Origin: Takakia lepidozioides
Lineage: Eukaryota > Streptophyta > Takakiopsida > Takakiales > Takakiaceae
Length of the DNA stretch: 64,000 nucleotides
Reading direction: 5' to 3'
NCBI GenBank assembly: GCA_030704615.1
Contig: CM060733.1
Location: forward strand, 17,608,001 to 17,672,000
The position numbers and the translations under genes were made by a program. The notes under the pieces are model-generated. The model did no database searches. It saw only the letters and a program-made list of their open reading frames with translations, and was not told the DNA's origin. This document shows, one piece after another, positions 45,945-56,806 of the stretch (position 1 is its first letter; the number at the start of each line of letters is the position of its first letter).

Positions 45945-47423
45945 TTATCTCAAGAGGCTATCTCTGATCCTTCCCTTCGGCACGTAGAGACGCTTTTGCT
46001 TATACCGGAGCAGTCCATTTTGCAAGTGGAACTGCGATTTAACCCCCATCCTCAAGTCCTGCATCACGGACTTCGCCAGCTCATCCTTCCGGCAAGCCTT
46101 CCAGATCTTCTTTTGGAGCGCCGTCTCGCCCTTGTACACCAACAAGAGCTGCTGCTTTCTACTTAGAGCATCGGCCACCACGTTGTCTCGTCCCGGTTTG
46201 TACTAGATATCCACGTCGAACACCGCCAAAGTATCTTGACACCTAAGTTGTTTTGGGGACAACTTGGGCTGCGTGGCAAAATACTTCACCGTGACATTGT
46301 CCGTGAACACCTTCACTAGGTTGGAACCAACATAGTTGCGCCAAAGCTCAAGACAGTGCACCACCGCCTTAATCTCTTTCTCGTGCGTCGGCCACCGTTG
46401 CTCCACTTCATTCAGTTTTTTACTTTCGTAAGCCACTGGACGTCCATCTTGCATCAGTACACCTCCAATCGCGAAGTCCGACGCATCTGTATGTATCTCG
46501 AACAGACGATCGAACTCCGGGATTTTCAAGACTGGAGCTTCCGCCATCCGCTGCTTCAATTCAGCAAAAGCTTGGCCACAAAAGGTGTTCCATGCCCAGA
46601 CTTTAGATTTACCCAGAAGGTCTGACAGCGGCCCCGCGATTTTGGCAAAATTTCTCACATACTTCCGGTAATAGGAGGCGAGTCCTAGGAAGGATCGCAC
46701 TCCCGGGACCGAAGTCGGAGGCTCCCAGTCCAAAATTGCCCTCACCTTCCTGTCATCCATTCTGATCCCATCCTGTGTAATCACATGCCCCGGGAACTCC
46801 ACTTTTGTGACCCCGAATTCGCACTTTGAAGCTTTGGCATACAGCTTCCCTTCCCGCAATTTCTGGAACATCCTTTTGAGGTGCTCCAGGTGCTCCTCCT
46901 TTGTTTTCGAATACACCAAGATGTCGTCGATGTACACGATCACAAAGTCATCCAACCACTCCTGGAAAAGGCTGTTCATCAGCGTGCTAAATGTCGCTGG
47001 TGCATTGGTGAGCCCAAAAGGCATCACCAAGAACTCATATGAACCATACCTTGTCCTGCACGCGGTCTTCTTCTCATCTCCTTCCACCACCCGAATTTGA
47101 TGATAGCCGGAGCGTAAGTCGGTCCGGCTGAAATACTTCGCTCCTGCCAATCGATCGAAGAGGTCGTCGATCCTTGGCAAAGGGTACCGGTTTTTTATAG
47201 TCACCTTATTCAGAGCCCTGTAATCGACACACATCCGCAGCGTCCCATCCTTCTTGTCTGCAAATAGCACTGGGGCTCCGTAAGGTGACTTACTCGGCCG
47301 GATGTACCCCTTTGACATTAGATCCTTGAGCTGAGTCTTCAGCTCGACCAACTCTCTGTGGCTCAACCGGTAGGGTGCCTTGGCAGGCGGTTCCAATCCC
47401 GGTATCCTCAATCTTGTGGTCAA
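45945..47423 (-). pseudogene. Chromovirus reverse transcriptase and RNase H
   Basis: Reverse transcriptase motifs: [47 protein letters not shown] and the catalytic [11 protein letters not shown]. RNase H begins with [16 protein letters not shown] and includes [17 protein letters not shown] at 46203-46205 interrupts the YKPGRDN...VADALSRK connection region. A small frameshift near 47410 separates this part from gag-protease. Confidence 0.93.
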
Positions 47424-49227
47424 CTCCTCTTCGCGGTGGCAAGCCGCTTGGCAAATCCTCCGGCATCACATCATGGTATTTCTCCAAAATCCCCTTGATC
47501 CAATCTGGGCTTGGCTCTCCATCGCCTTCTCCCTTCATTTCTCTAATGTAGAGCAAAAACTGGGGCTCATGTGCCTCATCCACGGCCCACTCCCTTGCTG
47601 ACAAAAGGTTTATTCGCCCTCCCACGAGTTTGGGCGTTTCCGAAACTCGTAAGACCTCGCCACCATTCCAACATGGCAGCGTGACTACCCCCTTGCGGCC
47701 ATCTATGACCGCTCCGGATCTGCTCAAAAAGGTCATCCCCAAAATGAGATCCACTCCATCGATCTCGCAGACGGTGAAGTTCTCAAGTCCCTCCCAACTC
47801 CCCAGTTGAAGAGGAACATCGAACGCCAACCTCGTCGCCAATTGCGGTTCTCCTTTGGCAGAACGTACCTCAATAGAGGCCCCTACGTCAGTTGTTGGGA
47901 GTCCCAGCTTTTGTGCCGTTGCCGGTGTCATGAAGGAGTGCGACGCTCCTGTGTCCACCAACAATGACACGTTAGTTCCGGATATTATCCCATCCACGAA
48001 CAATAAGTGACTCCCTTTATGCAATGCGCCAGTTTCTTGATACAACTCACAAGAATATTTGCCTACCTTGCAAGTCCTGGCGACCACCGCTTCCACCAAG
48101 CGACTGATGGTATCTTCCGACAGCTCCGTGGTTGCCCGAGTCATGTTCAATTGTCGGGGTTTCGTGCACTTCTTGGCCATGTGCCCGGGCTCTCCGCAAT
48201 TGAAACACACTCCATCAAAGGTCGCCTTCTGTCTGCCATAAGCCGTTCCACTCGCTTTTCCTTTCGAAGCACCGGGTGCCGCCTTGACGTGCGAAGGCCC
48301 TCCCTTCGATTTCCACGTACCATTGTCGCCGCGTGGCCTATCCCACTTCTTTTCAGGTCGGAATGAGTCACCTTCCCGCCGGGTCTTCTTGTGGTTCAGT
48401 TCCATACGGCCTTGTCTTTCATCCCTAGGGACATCTGAGAAACATTCAGCCCTCTCAATTGCCTCGTTCAAAGTCTTAGGTGGCTTCTCCTCCAACTTCC
48501 GCCTGGCCCATGGGGCCAGTCCCGCCACAAAGTTGAAGACCATTTCCGGTTCTGCCATGTCCGCGACTTCGAGCAAAAGCACATTGAAAGCCTGGACATA
48601 TCCCCGAATGTCGTCTGTTTGCTTCAAATTCCTCATCTTGTCCCGGGCAAGCCAGGACGCATTGAGGGGCACAAACTGTCTCTTCATCAATTCCTTGAAC
48701 CCACTCCAGTTCAAGGTTTCCGGGCTTGGACCTCGGTCGTGAAGGCGTTTCTGCCACCATTGTTGAGCATAGCCCCTCAAATAGGTGGGAGCCACTTCCA
48801 CCCGATCCTCGTCACTCAACTTGGCCGCCCGGAAGCACTGCTCTAGCTCCAAGAGCCAGGTGTTGAGTGCCTTCCGATTTCGGACGCCCTCGAAGGTGCC
48901 GGGTTCCTTAGGCTTCACCTTAAACTTTGCCTTAGCGGAAGTGGCATTAGCCGCCTTCAACACGTCTTTCAACGTCGCGCCAAACTGCGCCAACAACCCT
49001 TCCCAAAAAGCTGCCGGCATGGGAGACATCTGTTGGTCTGTCGGAGCTCTCAGGGATTCCTCGGGCTCCGACTCCTCGGATTCCTCCCGCTCTTGAGCGG
49101 CCTCGTTTTCAGAAACCTGCGTTGCTTCCTCGAACGGCCGCTTCGGTGACACGTCGCCCCCATCGGGCTCACCAGGATCATCATCTTTTGGGCCGTTCCG
49201 CTTTCGCTTTGGCTTGCCCGACCCCAT
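47410..49227 (-). pseudogene. Chromovirus gag and protease
   Basis: The gag frame starts at an ATG at 49227 (MGSGKPKRKRN), with an acidic N-terminus, a retrotransposon capsid region (WLLELEQCFRAAKLSDEDR, YAQQWWQKR), one CCHC knuckle CFNCGEPGHMAKKC and an aspartic protease active site LLVDTGASHSF. The catalytic Asp is kept. The frame continues open from the 5' LTR side up to 49281, but the ATG at 49227 is the more natural start. It is broken only at its 3' end by the frameshift near 47410. Confidence 0.9.
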
Positions 49228-49268
49228 GATGACGCCAATCCCAAGGACGATCACGTACTGAACTCTAA

Positions 49269-49280
49269 GCTCTGATACCA
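49269..49280 (-). other. Chromovirus primer binding site (initiator Met tRNA)
   Basis: In element sense TGGTATCAGAGC lies 2 nt after the 5' LTR. It is the standard plant LTR-retrotransposon site complementary to the 3' end of initiator methionine tRNA. Confidence 0.9.
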
Positions 49281-49282
49281 AG

Positions 49283-49577
49283 TGTCGCGCACCTCATTTC
49301 GGTAAGCTTCCCTTCAAGTCATAGTTTCTCGCTTTGATGCGCGCTCCTGACTCCCAACCTGGCCGCCGGGCCAACTTGGAGCTTCGGCTGCTCACCGGGA
49401 CATAACGGTCCCCCTTCGCTCTCCCACTAAACCCTCCACCTATTTGGGCCTAGTAGAATTCCCTTTGGTAGATGGTAGTCCGGAACAGCTCCCCACTCTT
49501 TGGTCGCTTTTCCGGCTCGCTCGCTTACTCACTAGTTTTTGGTCACCAACGGGCTTGCACCGTTCTCGGGGTCACTA
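49283..49577 (-). repeat. Chromovirus 5' LTR
   Basis: 295 bp, about 97 percent identical to the copy at 43034-43327. Confidence 0.93.
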
Positions 49578-49582
49578 GTGCG

Positions 49583-49625
49583 TGCATACTTGGTTGCTGA
49601 TGCTGAGTATTTTGTCTGCTTTTAA
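49583..49625 (+). repeat. Copia 5' LTR, last part
   Basis: TGCATACTTGGTTGCTGATG and TATTTTGTCTGCTTTTAA match the end of the 3' LTR (54234-54278) and complete the LTR split by the chromovirus. Confidence 0.85.
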
Positions 49626-49627
49626 TA

Positions 49628-49637
49628 GGTTATGGGC
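49628..49637 (+). other. Copia primer binding site, half-tRNA type
   Basis: GGTTATGGGC directly follows the 5' LTR. It is complementary to the anticodon loop and stem of initiator methionine tRNA (GCCCATAACC), not to the tRNA 3' end. Drosophila copia is known to prime from an internally cleaved initiator tRNA in this way. Confidence 0.7.
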
Positions 49638-49727
49638 ATTATTTCTCGCTTTCTTTAAGTTGCGTCTGTTGTCAAAGAGTGTCATGTAGTACCAGAGCTC
49701 TGTTCTTTACCTGTATCTTTGTTCGTT

Positions 49728-50381
49728 ATGGATTTGAGTCGAGAGACAGCTGCCATCAAGAAGATGAGAGCATTATTCTTAGGGAGATACCTTATGGGAG
49801 TAGTAGACGACACAGTCGTCAAACCGTCAGAAGCACAAGCAACTGAGAGAGTAGAGTGGACAAAGAAAGATGGTCAGGCTACCTCTTTGCTTTGCACTGC
49901 TGTCGATCACACTATTCTTGATCTTGTGAGTGGATGCACGTCGTCTAAGGGCATTTGGGACTTGCTTAAAACGGTGCGCGATCAGAGAGCAAACGATAAC
50001 ATTCACGATCTTCAGGTCAAGTTCTACCAGTGTAAGTTCGAGAGCAGTGATACCATAGCGTCGTTCATTAGCAAGGTTGAACTTATCAAGAGTCAATTGT
50101 CTCGTTCAGGTGACACTAGTATTGCAGACACTAACGTCATCACCAAGGTTCTTGGAAACATTCCGGACTGCTACAATCATTTTCACTTATCTTGGGACAG
50201 CACGGCCGTTGCAGAAAAGACTCTGAACAACTTGCTGATTTGTCTGGTTCGAGAGGAGATGCGTATCAAGGACATCCAAGAAAGGGAGCTGCAGAGCTCC
50301 CCAGCTGCGGCTTATATCGCAAACGCCAAAGGGAAGACCGGAGCAGATCGGTCCAACATGACGTATGAGCAACGTCAATAG
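49728..50381 (+). pseudogene. Copia gag
   Basis: Starts MDLSRETAAIKKMRALFLGR, with the UBN2-like capsid region (HTILDLVSGCTSSKGIWDLL, CKFESSDTIASFISKVELI, VLGNIPDCYNHFHLSW). The frame is closed early by TAG at 50379-50381, just before the zinc knuckle, which continues in the same frame. Confidence 0.85.
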
Positions 50382-51965
50382 CGCCGCAAAGAGATCAATG
50401 ATAGGAAGAAGAATACAGAGTGTTGGAAATGTGGTAAGTCGCGACACTGGGCCAGGGAATGTCCAGATGGAGATAGCAAAAAGCCTGCATCAACACCTAC
50501 AAAAGGTTCCAAGAATTCGCATAGAGCATACATAGCGTCAGTGGGATCTCCTAACACCAACTGCGAATCTTGGATTGCATACAGCGGCTGCACGGAACAC
50601 ATGACAGACAAACGCTACTAGTTTGTCAAATACAAGGATGTTTCAGCGGATCGGAGACATGTTCAAGGCAGCCATGCTTAACATAGAGACAATACACTCT
50701 AGAACCGGCTATAAGCTCGTCCAAGGTGGTGGTGAAACCCTTATCGAAGGCATCATCGAAGGGACCATGGACAAGCTGCTTGTTGAAACATCAGTTCCTG
50801 TCCATAGAGCATTCATCGCCAATACTTTTGGCACTGAAATCAAGAAGGGAGCCACACAGAGCATTGATCTGTGGCACCAGCGCTTATGTCACGTTAATCA
50901 CGCCATGATTAGGAGGATGACATCACAAGATCTTGTCGAAGGTCTGATCCTCAGTGGAAACAGCTAGCACCCCACTTTTTGCAGCGGCTGCGCCTTTGGC
51001 AAAATACATCGCAACTCTTTTCCATGGAATGAAAAAGTACGGGAGAAAGCTGTTGCAGTCGGGGACCTTATACATACTGATGTATGTGGTCCGATGAATG
51101 TGAAGACAGTTGGGGGAGCGTCATATTTTGTCTTGTTTAAAGACGATCACTCTCATTACCGAGTTGCATACATTATCAAGAAGAAGTCAGAAGTCTTCTC
51201 ATGTCTGAAGAAATTTGCCACAGTGCTACACATGGAGACCAGGCACAACATCAAAATCTTGCGTTCAGATCGGGGAGGAGAATTCACTAGCAACGCCATT
51301 GCAAGTATCTTGAAGACAATGAGATAGAGCCACAACTGACATGCCCCCATACACCTGCGCAAAACGGCTCGGGGCAGAGAGAGAAAACCGCACCGTTTTA
51401 GAGGCAGCCAGGAGCATGCTCTACGCAGGGGATATTCACTTGCGATTTTGGGGGAGGCCGTTGCAACTGCAGTATACGCACTTAATCGAACTGGTAGCAT
51501 CACATTACAAGGGGTCACACCTTTTGAGGCATGGCATGGTGTAAAGCCCTCAGTTGCACACATGAGATTTTCGGTGCAGATGTTTACGTGCACGTTCCCA
51601 GTGAGCTTCGTAAAAAGCTCTACCCAAAGGCAAAGAAAGGCATTCTTATGGGATGTAGTACCACTAGCAAGGCTTACCGGATCTGGAATAATGCCACTAA
51701 GCGCATCATGGAGAGCAGGGACATTTTGTTTGACGAAGAAAGCATGCAATGGATTGTCAGCGAGCAAAAACAAAAGAAAACACAAGGACAGTCTGACGAC
51801 ATCGTATTTCTCTTGATCCAAGGATCAGAATCTAGTACCTCTGGCTCAAACACGATCATTTTGTCTACCCCAGACCCGATATCCACACCCATGGATCCGC
51901 CCCCAGACCCGTCAGATAGCGAGCAGAACGCAGTTGTCGACAACATCAATTCTGGCACAGAATGA
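50382..51965 (+). pseudogene. Copia zinc knuckle, protease and integrase remnants
   Basis: The CCHC motif CWKCGKSRHWAREC (50421-50463) is followed by WIAYSGCTEHMT (about 50570-50605), which aligns with the copia protease site but has Tyr where the catalytic Asp of DSG belongs. The integrase core shows DLIHTDVCGPM and KILRSDRGGEF, then HTPAQNG and the ERENRTVLEAARSML region in shifted frames. TAG stops at 50619 and 50965, a frameshift near 51340, another near 51450 and a TGA at about 51963 break it up. Confidence 0.85.
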
Positions 51966-52019
51966 TCTAATGATGATGACACGCTTGCATCATGGGAAGA
52001 CATAACCATCGACTTCTCG

Positions 52020-53033
52020 GTGCCATCAGCCTTTTGGCCAGAGCAGCCGATATGCACAGAATCCCAACCGCTTACAGTGCCAGCTCAGGAAGCCGAAATA
52101 GAGTCAATTGGAGTTGCAGTATCGACTATACAAGGAGCGGGAGTCGAACAAGCAGTGGGAGACAAATCCATGCCTACAATCCAACCAGTGGGAGAATCTG
52201 TAACGGTACCTCCATACAACGGCAGAGAGCGGAAGCCAGTCAACCGCGACTGGGCTTACGTAGCAGAAGCCCAACCCAACACAGTACCGCAAGAACCCCT
52301 TACTGTGCGTGAAGCCTTGCAGTCACCGCAATCAACTAGCTGGAGAGATGCAATGCAGGCAGAGTATGATGCCCTGCTTGAAAACGAGACATGGTCCGTT
52401 TGTGACCTGCCTGCTGGAAGAAATGTCATCAGGAACAAATGGGTATTCAAGATGAAACACAATCTGCAAGGTAACATTGAACGCTACAAAGCAAGACTAG
52501 TGGCAAAGGGATTTACTCAGCAGGAAGGAATTGACTATGAAGAGACCTTCAGCCCTGTAGTGAAATTCAACTCTATTCGCACAGTTTTGTCGATTGCAGC
52601 AACGGAGGATCTTGAGATGACCCAATTCGACGTAACCACAGCCTTCCTGCACGGGGAGATAACCGAAGACATCTTCATAGCACCCCCGATCGGCTTCGAA
52701 GATCAATTTCCACCTGCTAAAGTCTGTAAGTTAAACAAAGCTTTGTATGGTCTGAAACAGTCAAGTAGAGTCTGGAATCAGCGTCTTAACGATTTCCTGA
52801 CTGAATACAGCCTAGTTCCCACTACAGCCGATCCTTGTGTGTACCGTAGCACAACCAAACCCAGATTCATCCTTATCATTTTCATAGATGACGGAATTTT
52901 CTGTAGTGTGTCAACCACCGGAGTCACCACAATGATAGGCTACATGGGCCAAGCTTTCAAACTAACCAGTTCCAGTCCTGAGATTTATGTAGGCTTACGC
53001 ATTACACGAGACAGAGCCAAAAGAACCCTGTAG
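52020..53033 (+). pseudogene. Copia reverse transcriptase
   Basis: Canonical copia reverse transcriptase in one frame: SWRDAMQAEYDALLENETW, RNKWVFKMKHN, RYKARLVAKGFTQQEGIDY, FSPVVKFNSIRTVLSIAA, QFDVTTAFLHGEI, LNKALYGLKQSSRVWNQRL and the catalytic FIDDGIF, where YVDD is usual. It ends at TAG 53031-53033, after which the connection to RNase H continues in the same frame (IDQSRYVDRFLAKYSF). Confidence 0.92.
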
Positions 53034-53144
53034 ATTGACCAGTCCAGATATGTCGATAGATTTCTGGCCAAGTATAGTTTTGATAACGCAGCTCTTCTTG
53101 CCATTCTTTCCGACCCCTGTAGTACCCTTGAGCATTTTTCAACT

Positions 53145-53756
53145 GTGGAAGACGTGGTAAATAACAGCTTCCCCTACCGGCCAGTGGTGGGCAGCGTACA
53201 GTTTGCAAGCACTGGAACTCGCATTGACGTCACTTTTGCAACCAGCAAAGTGGCACAGTTTGTGCAGAGCCCGAAGACACCAGACTTGAACGGCGTTAAA
53301 CACATCCTCAAGTATTTCAAAGGCCACCCTGATGTTCGTATCACTTACAGTGCACCTGCAGACATCACAGCGAACCAGCTTGTGGCCTATTGCGACGCCA
53401 ACTATGCTGGCGACCTGGACGACCGCAAGTCGCGTACAGGTTTTATTCTAATGCTTAACGGTGGTCCTGTTGCATGGGGGAGTAAGAAACAGGGGTGCAC
53501 AGCCACCAGCACGACAGAAGCTGAGTATATTGCTACTCATACTGCCACTCGTGAAATTGTTTGGATGCGCCAACTTTTGACCGAGTTGGGCTATCCAGAG
53601 AGCGCACCTACAACATTGCTTTGCGACAACCAAGCAGCAATTCGGCTTGTCAGAAACTCGGAGTTTCACAGCCATACAAAGCATATAGATGTACAGTATC
53701 ACAAGATAAGAGAGGAGCATGTTCGCGGTACAATTCGACTTGACTGTTCGCGGTAA
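53145..53756 (+). pseudogene. Copia RNase H
   Basis: C-terminal RNase H with LVAYCDANYAGDLDDRKSRT, SKKQGCTATSTTEAEYIA, LLCDNQAAIRLVRNSEFHS and TKHIDVQYHKIREEHV, all standard copia motifs with the active-site Asp and Glu residues present. It lacks an intact join to the reverse transcriptase. Confidence 0.9.
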
Positions 53757-53903
53757 GTTGCCGCAGACAACAATCTTGCTGATTTACTGACCCTTTACTG
53801 ACCAAGCCAGTGCCGAAGCCTCGCTTTGAACGGCTAAAAAGGGATGCTGGGGTCTTACTGAAGCTCGCACTGAAGATCACAGCACTTCACCCGGAGTGAA
53901 GAG

Positions 53904-54276
53904 TATACTAGTCTGCGGTATACGGTGTGTAGTGTTGGGCGTATACAGGCACCTTTTCACCAACGTAGATTTGAATCCAGCTTCTCGAAATTATTCATTA
54001 CACTTAGTTTCCCGCTTAGGATAGCTGTTGCTAAGGGGGAAAGGAGGCTGTGCTTTCGACCGACTTGTTCTACGTCTAGCTTAAGAGTAGAGTCAAGTGT
54101 GGTGTGTGATTCTCTGGCCGTAGAGAAGGGCGAATCCTTACGTAAGTTGTAAGGATCTTTGATCCAGTTATGTCCAAAGTACTGGAAGTACCCTTGTGTA
54201 CTAATATTTGTATTAATTCCTTTTGCCAAGTGCATGCACACTTGGGTTGCCGATGCCAAGTATTTTGTCTGCTTTT
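53904..54276 (+). repeat. Copia 3' LTR
   Basis: Uninterrupted LTR of about 373 bp. It serves as the empty-site reference for both the MITE (single TAA, CTAAGGGGG) and the chromovirus (TTTTGCCAAGTGCATGCACA). It is preceded by a purine-rich GGAGTGAAGAG that may be the polypurine tract. Confidence 0.85.
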
Positions 54277-54281
54277 AAGAA

Positions 54282-54904
54282 GGCTAGCATATCTTCATCA
54301 CCCTACTTGTAACAAATGCACCAAGCCACACCTTGCAACTTGTATGTTGATGAACCATTGATTCGCATTCCTAACAATGTCTGCTATATGCAAATACAAT
54401 TTCACAAAGTTTCACTGAATGGATGACAAGATCATAGTTGTATTGTGAGCCGTAACATGGAGACACTGAATCGACTATGTAGAGGGTAAGAACCTAAGAA
54501 CTCACCCAGAAAACAAGCCATTCCTCGGACTGATCGCTGTGGAATGCATTGTCCACATCAAACTATGTTGTTCTCCACATCAAACTAGCGTTCTTTTGAT
54601 CAATCACACTCACACATCACAAGTTCTGATCATTTCGAGAGGACAATGAGGAAACAACTGGGTCATGTTTCTATGATCCGAATGAAATGTCTTGCAGTAT
54701 TTGCAATTCATTAGGCAATCAAGCTGCCAGAGATGGTACAATGGCGCTCGCTGCTAGAACTTGCTGCAGCAGCATAGCACTTAAAACAAAATGCCTAATC
54801 AAATAGCCTCGATTACAAAAAAGTACTATCATTTCCTCGCTATGGTCACTAATCATGTCTTTTGAACTATATTTCTTTAGATTCTGCAGGGATTAACCAC
54901 CAGA
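54282..54904. other. Intergenic, nothing recognised
   Basis: About 620 bp between the copia element and the end of the glucanase gene. No coding segment or repeat of the families described here was seen; it likely contains the 3' UTR of the minus-strand glucanase. Confidence 0.5.
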
Positions 54905-56799
54905 TCATGGGAACGCACACCCACTGTAGCCTGCACAGGACAAGGAGAGATCTGGATCAGCAAAGCGTACTTTGAGCGTGGAAATCAACACGGCAACAAA
55001 CACCTTGCTATCTGTCCGCCTAGGACCAAGCCAGCATTTTTTTGGGCAACTACGACCCCACACCAATCCTGAACCAAGCTGCAAGCATTGCATCATCTGT
55101 AATCCGACATCTGACCACCAGTCCTCATGACACCGAGCACACCTCTTTCCAGACTACAGAAAAGAACTCAGTAGACGAAAACCAATTAGAGTCAGTGCAT
55201 GCATAGAAAAGAAGCCGAAGACACATATCAGTGCAAATTGTGATAACTCACTTGGGTCAGTGATGGTGATGACTCCCGTGTTTCCGAAGTAGCAGTTCCA
55301 GTAGTTGCGCCCGTTCTTCTGGTAGTAGGCATTGAACGCATAGGAAGCATGCGAGTACAGGGTGTTGGGGCTGAAGCAGTTCTGCCCAGTCTGAATGGCC
55401 GAACAATCCGCAGCTCCTTCACCACAAGCAAAACTGAGAGCATTAATCATGTCCGTCATAGGAGCACCAGGCTTCGCCACGCACCATGTCTTCCCAGATG
55501 TCGATGGATTCTGCACTGGCCCCGGGTTAGCGAGGTATGGCGCTGGTGGTATCTCGGCGGGAGGGGCAGGTGGTGGAGTGGGGGAAACCGCTTCAGGGGC
55601 GGGAGGCGGAGGGCTAACCTCTGGGACAGGTGCGGTTGTAGGTGGGCTGCTCTCAGGAGGATAATATGGCGGTGTGGGCAGTGCGGGTGATTCTGGGCTT
55701 GGTGTAGCGCTTGGTGCTGGTGTCACAGGTGATGTAGGTGGATACGCAGCCTGTGGAGGTGTAGTTGGAGGCGACGCGGCCGGTGGAGGATAGGAGGTTG
55801 AAGGTGGTCCAGGGGATCCAGACGTCTGTACGAGACCCACATCATATACAACGCTCTCATCGGGATTGAACAGACCAAAGTTACGCTCCGAGGACGGCCC
55901 GGGCTTCAGATTCTCGTTAAACAGAGCAAAAATGTAGACATCAATGGATGCACCAGGCCTCAGAGGAGTGCCTTGATTGGACGTGATGTGCTTGATGAGG
56001 TTTCCATTGTAAGTCTGGGCATTTGATACATCACAACCCATCTGTGTTGCATCGCCACTGGAGGGCCAACCAGTTTCGGAGACAACGAGCTGAACGTCAT
56101 GGTGACCGAGGCGCTGAATAGCAGAGAAAACCGCATCTATCTGCGCATCGAGCATGTTGGTGTAGTGCAGGCCAGTGTTGGCGTCAGTAACACCGGCTTC
56201 GGGATGGAACATGACATAATTGAGAGACACATTTTGGGGCTCCTCCACGTAGGCGAAGAACGGGTACGCATTGATCATGAAGGGGGATCCAGTCTCCGAG
56301 AGGAAGGTGACCAGAGGCCCGAGTGTACCCTCCAGGTTGCTCTTGAATGTCCCAACAGACGGAGGGTACGACTTAGCCAGAATGGCCAGATTATGAGGAC
56401 TAGAAACCTTGACCTGCCCATCCAGCTTCAGATTCACGAGAGCAGTGTGAATGTTCGACATAGCGGGAACCAGTTGGCCACCGAGCTCCGGAGACACAGT
56501 GAGCACCTCATTACCCACAGAAATAGCACTTATCTGTGTAGCAGGCATGTAGGCAGCCACGTTCGCCTCCACCCATGCCTGTGCTCCGGTGGGGCTACTA
56601 GCCAGAAGAGGTATAGCATCGTTTGCAACCCCCACCACAACCTTGATATCAGTATTAGCGAAGGCCTGCAGGGTGGCCTGATCTGCATTGTAAAGTTTCA
56701 CATTCCGAAGGGATGTGCTCAGCAGCAGCTTCGCCACTTGGGATGGAGGCGGCAAATCATTACCCAGAGTGCCATAGTTTACACCTACATTGCCAGCAC
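54905..56799 (-). CDS. Glucan endo-1,3-beta-glucosidase, GH17 with X8 domain, 5' exon missing
   Basis: Hydrolyses beta-1,3-glucan (callose) in the cell wall. The large exon 56799-55252 holds the GH17 barrel from AGNVGVNYGTLGNDLP, with the acid/base Glu in ISVGNEVL and the nucleophile Glu in VVSETGWPSSG. A proline-rich linker of about 100 residues follows, then an X8 (CBM43) domain starting WCVAKPG with its conserved cysteines. The last exon, 54930-54905, is only 26 nt and supplies YSGCAFP and the stop, restoring the final X8 cysteine. Phase fits exactly (CCAA joined to GC). The signal-peptide exon should lie above 56800 but I could not identify it; the acceptor TGTGCAG at 56800-56806 shows it is separate. 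The spliced form has no hydrophobic tail after X8, so it is predicted to be secreted. Related plant enzymes act on plasmodesmal callose; that role here is inference. Confidence 0.93.
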
Positions 56800-56806
56800 C
56801 TGCACA

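Larger units (their letters stand above)
43034..49577 (-). mobile_element. Ty3/gypsy chromovirus inserted in the copia 5' LTR
   Basis: A 6544-bp element with 294/295-bp LTRs, flanked by the 5-bp duplication GTGCG (43029-43033 and 49578-49582). On the minus strand the order is gag, protease, reverse transcriptase, RNase H, integrase and chromodomain, the order of Ty3/gypsy chromoviruses. The LTRs differ by about 8 substitutions and one 1-bp indel, so this is a more recent insertion than the host copia element. Coding is broken by one frameshift and three in-frame stops. Confidence 0.95.
42235..54276 (+). mobile_element. Ty1/copia LTR retrotransposon carrying nested insertions
   Basis: Copia-order domains (gag with CCHC, protease, integrase, reverse transcriptase, RNase H) lie on the plus strand between a 5' LTR that starts near 42235 and a 3' LTR at about 53904-54276. 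The 5' LTR is split by a MITE (42366-42819) and by a Ty3/gypsy element (43034-49577) and resumes at 49583 until about 49625. Flanks AAGAG (42230-42234) and AAGAA (54277-54281) may be a decayed 5-bp target duplication. Several stops and frameshifts make it non-functional. LTR ends are accurate to about 5 bp. Confidence 0.85.

Noticed and set aside
55395-55690. Glycine- and arginine-rich plus-strand frames
   Set aside because: Antisense reading of the proline-rich linker of the glucanase.
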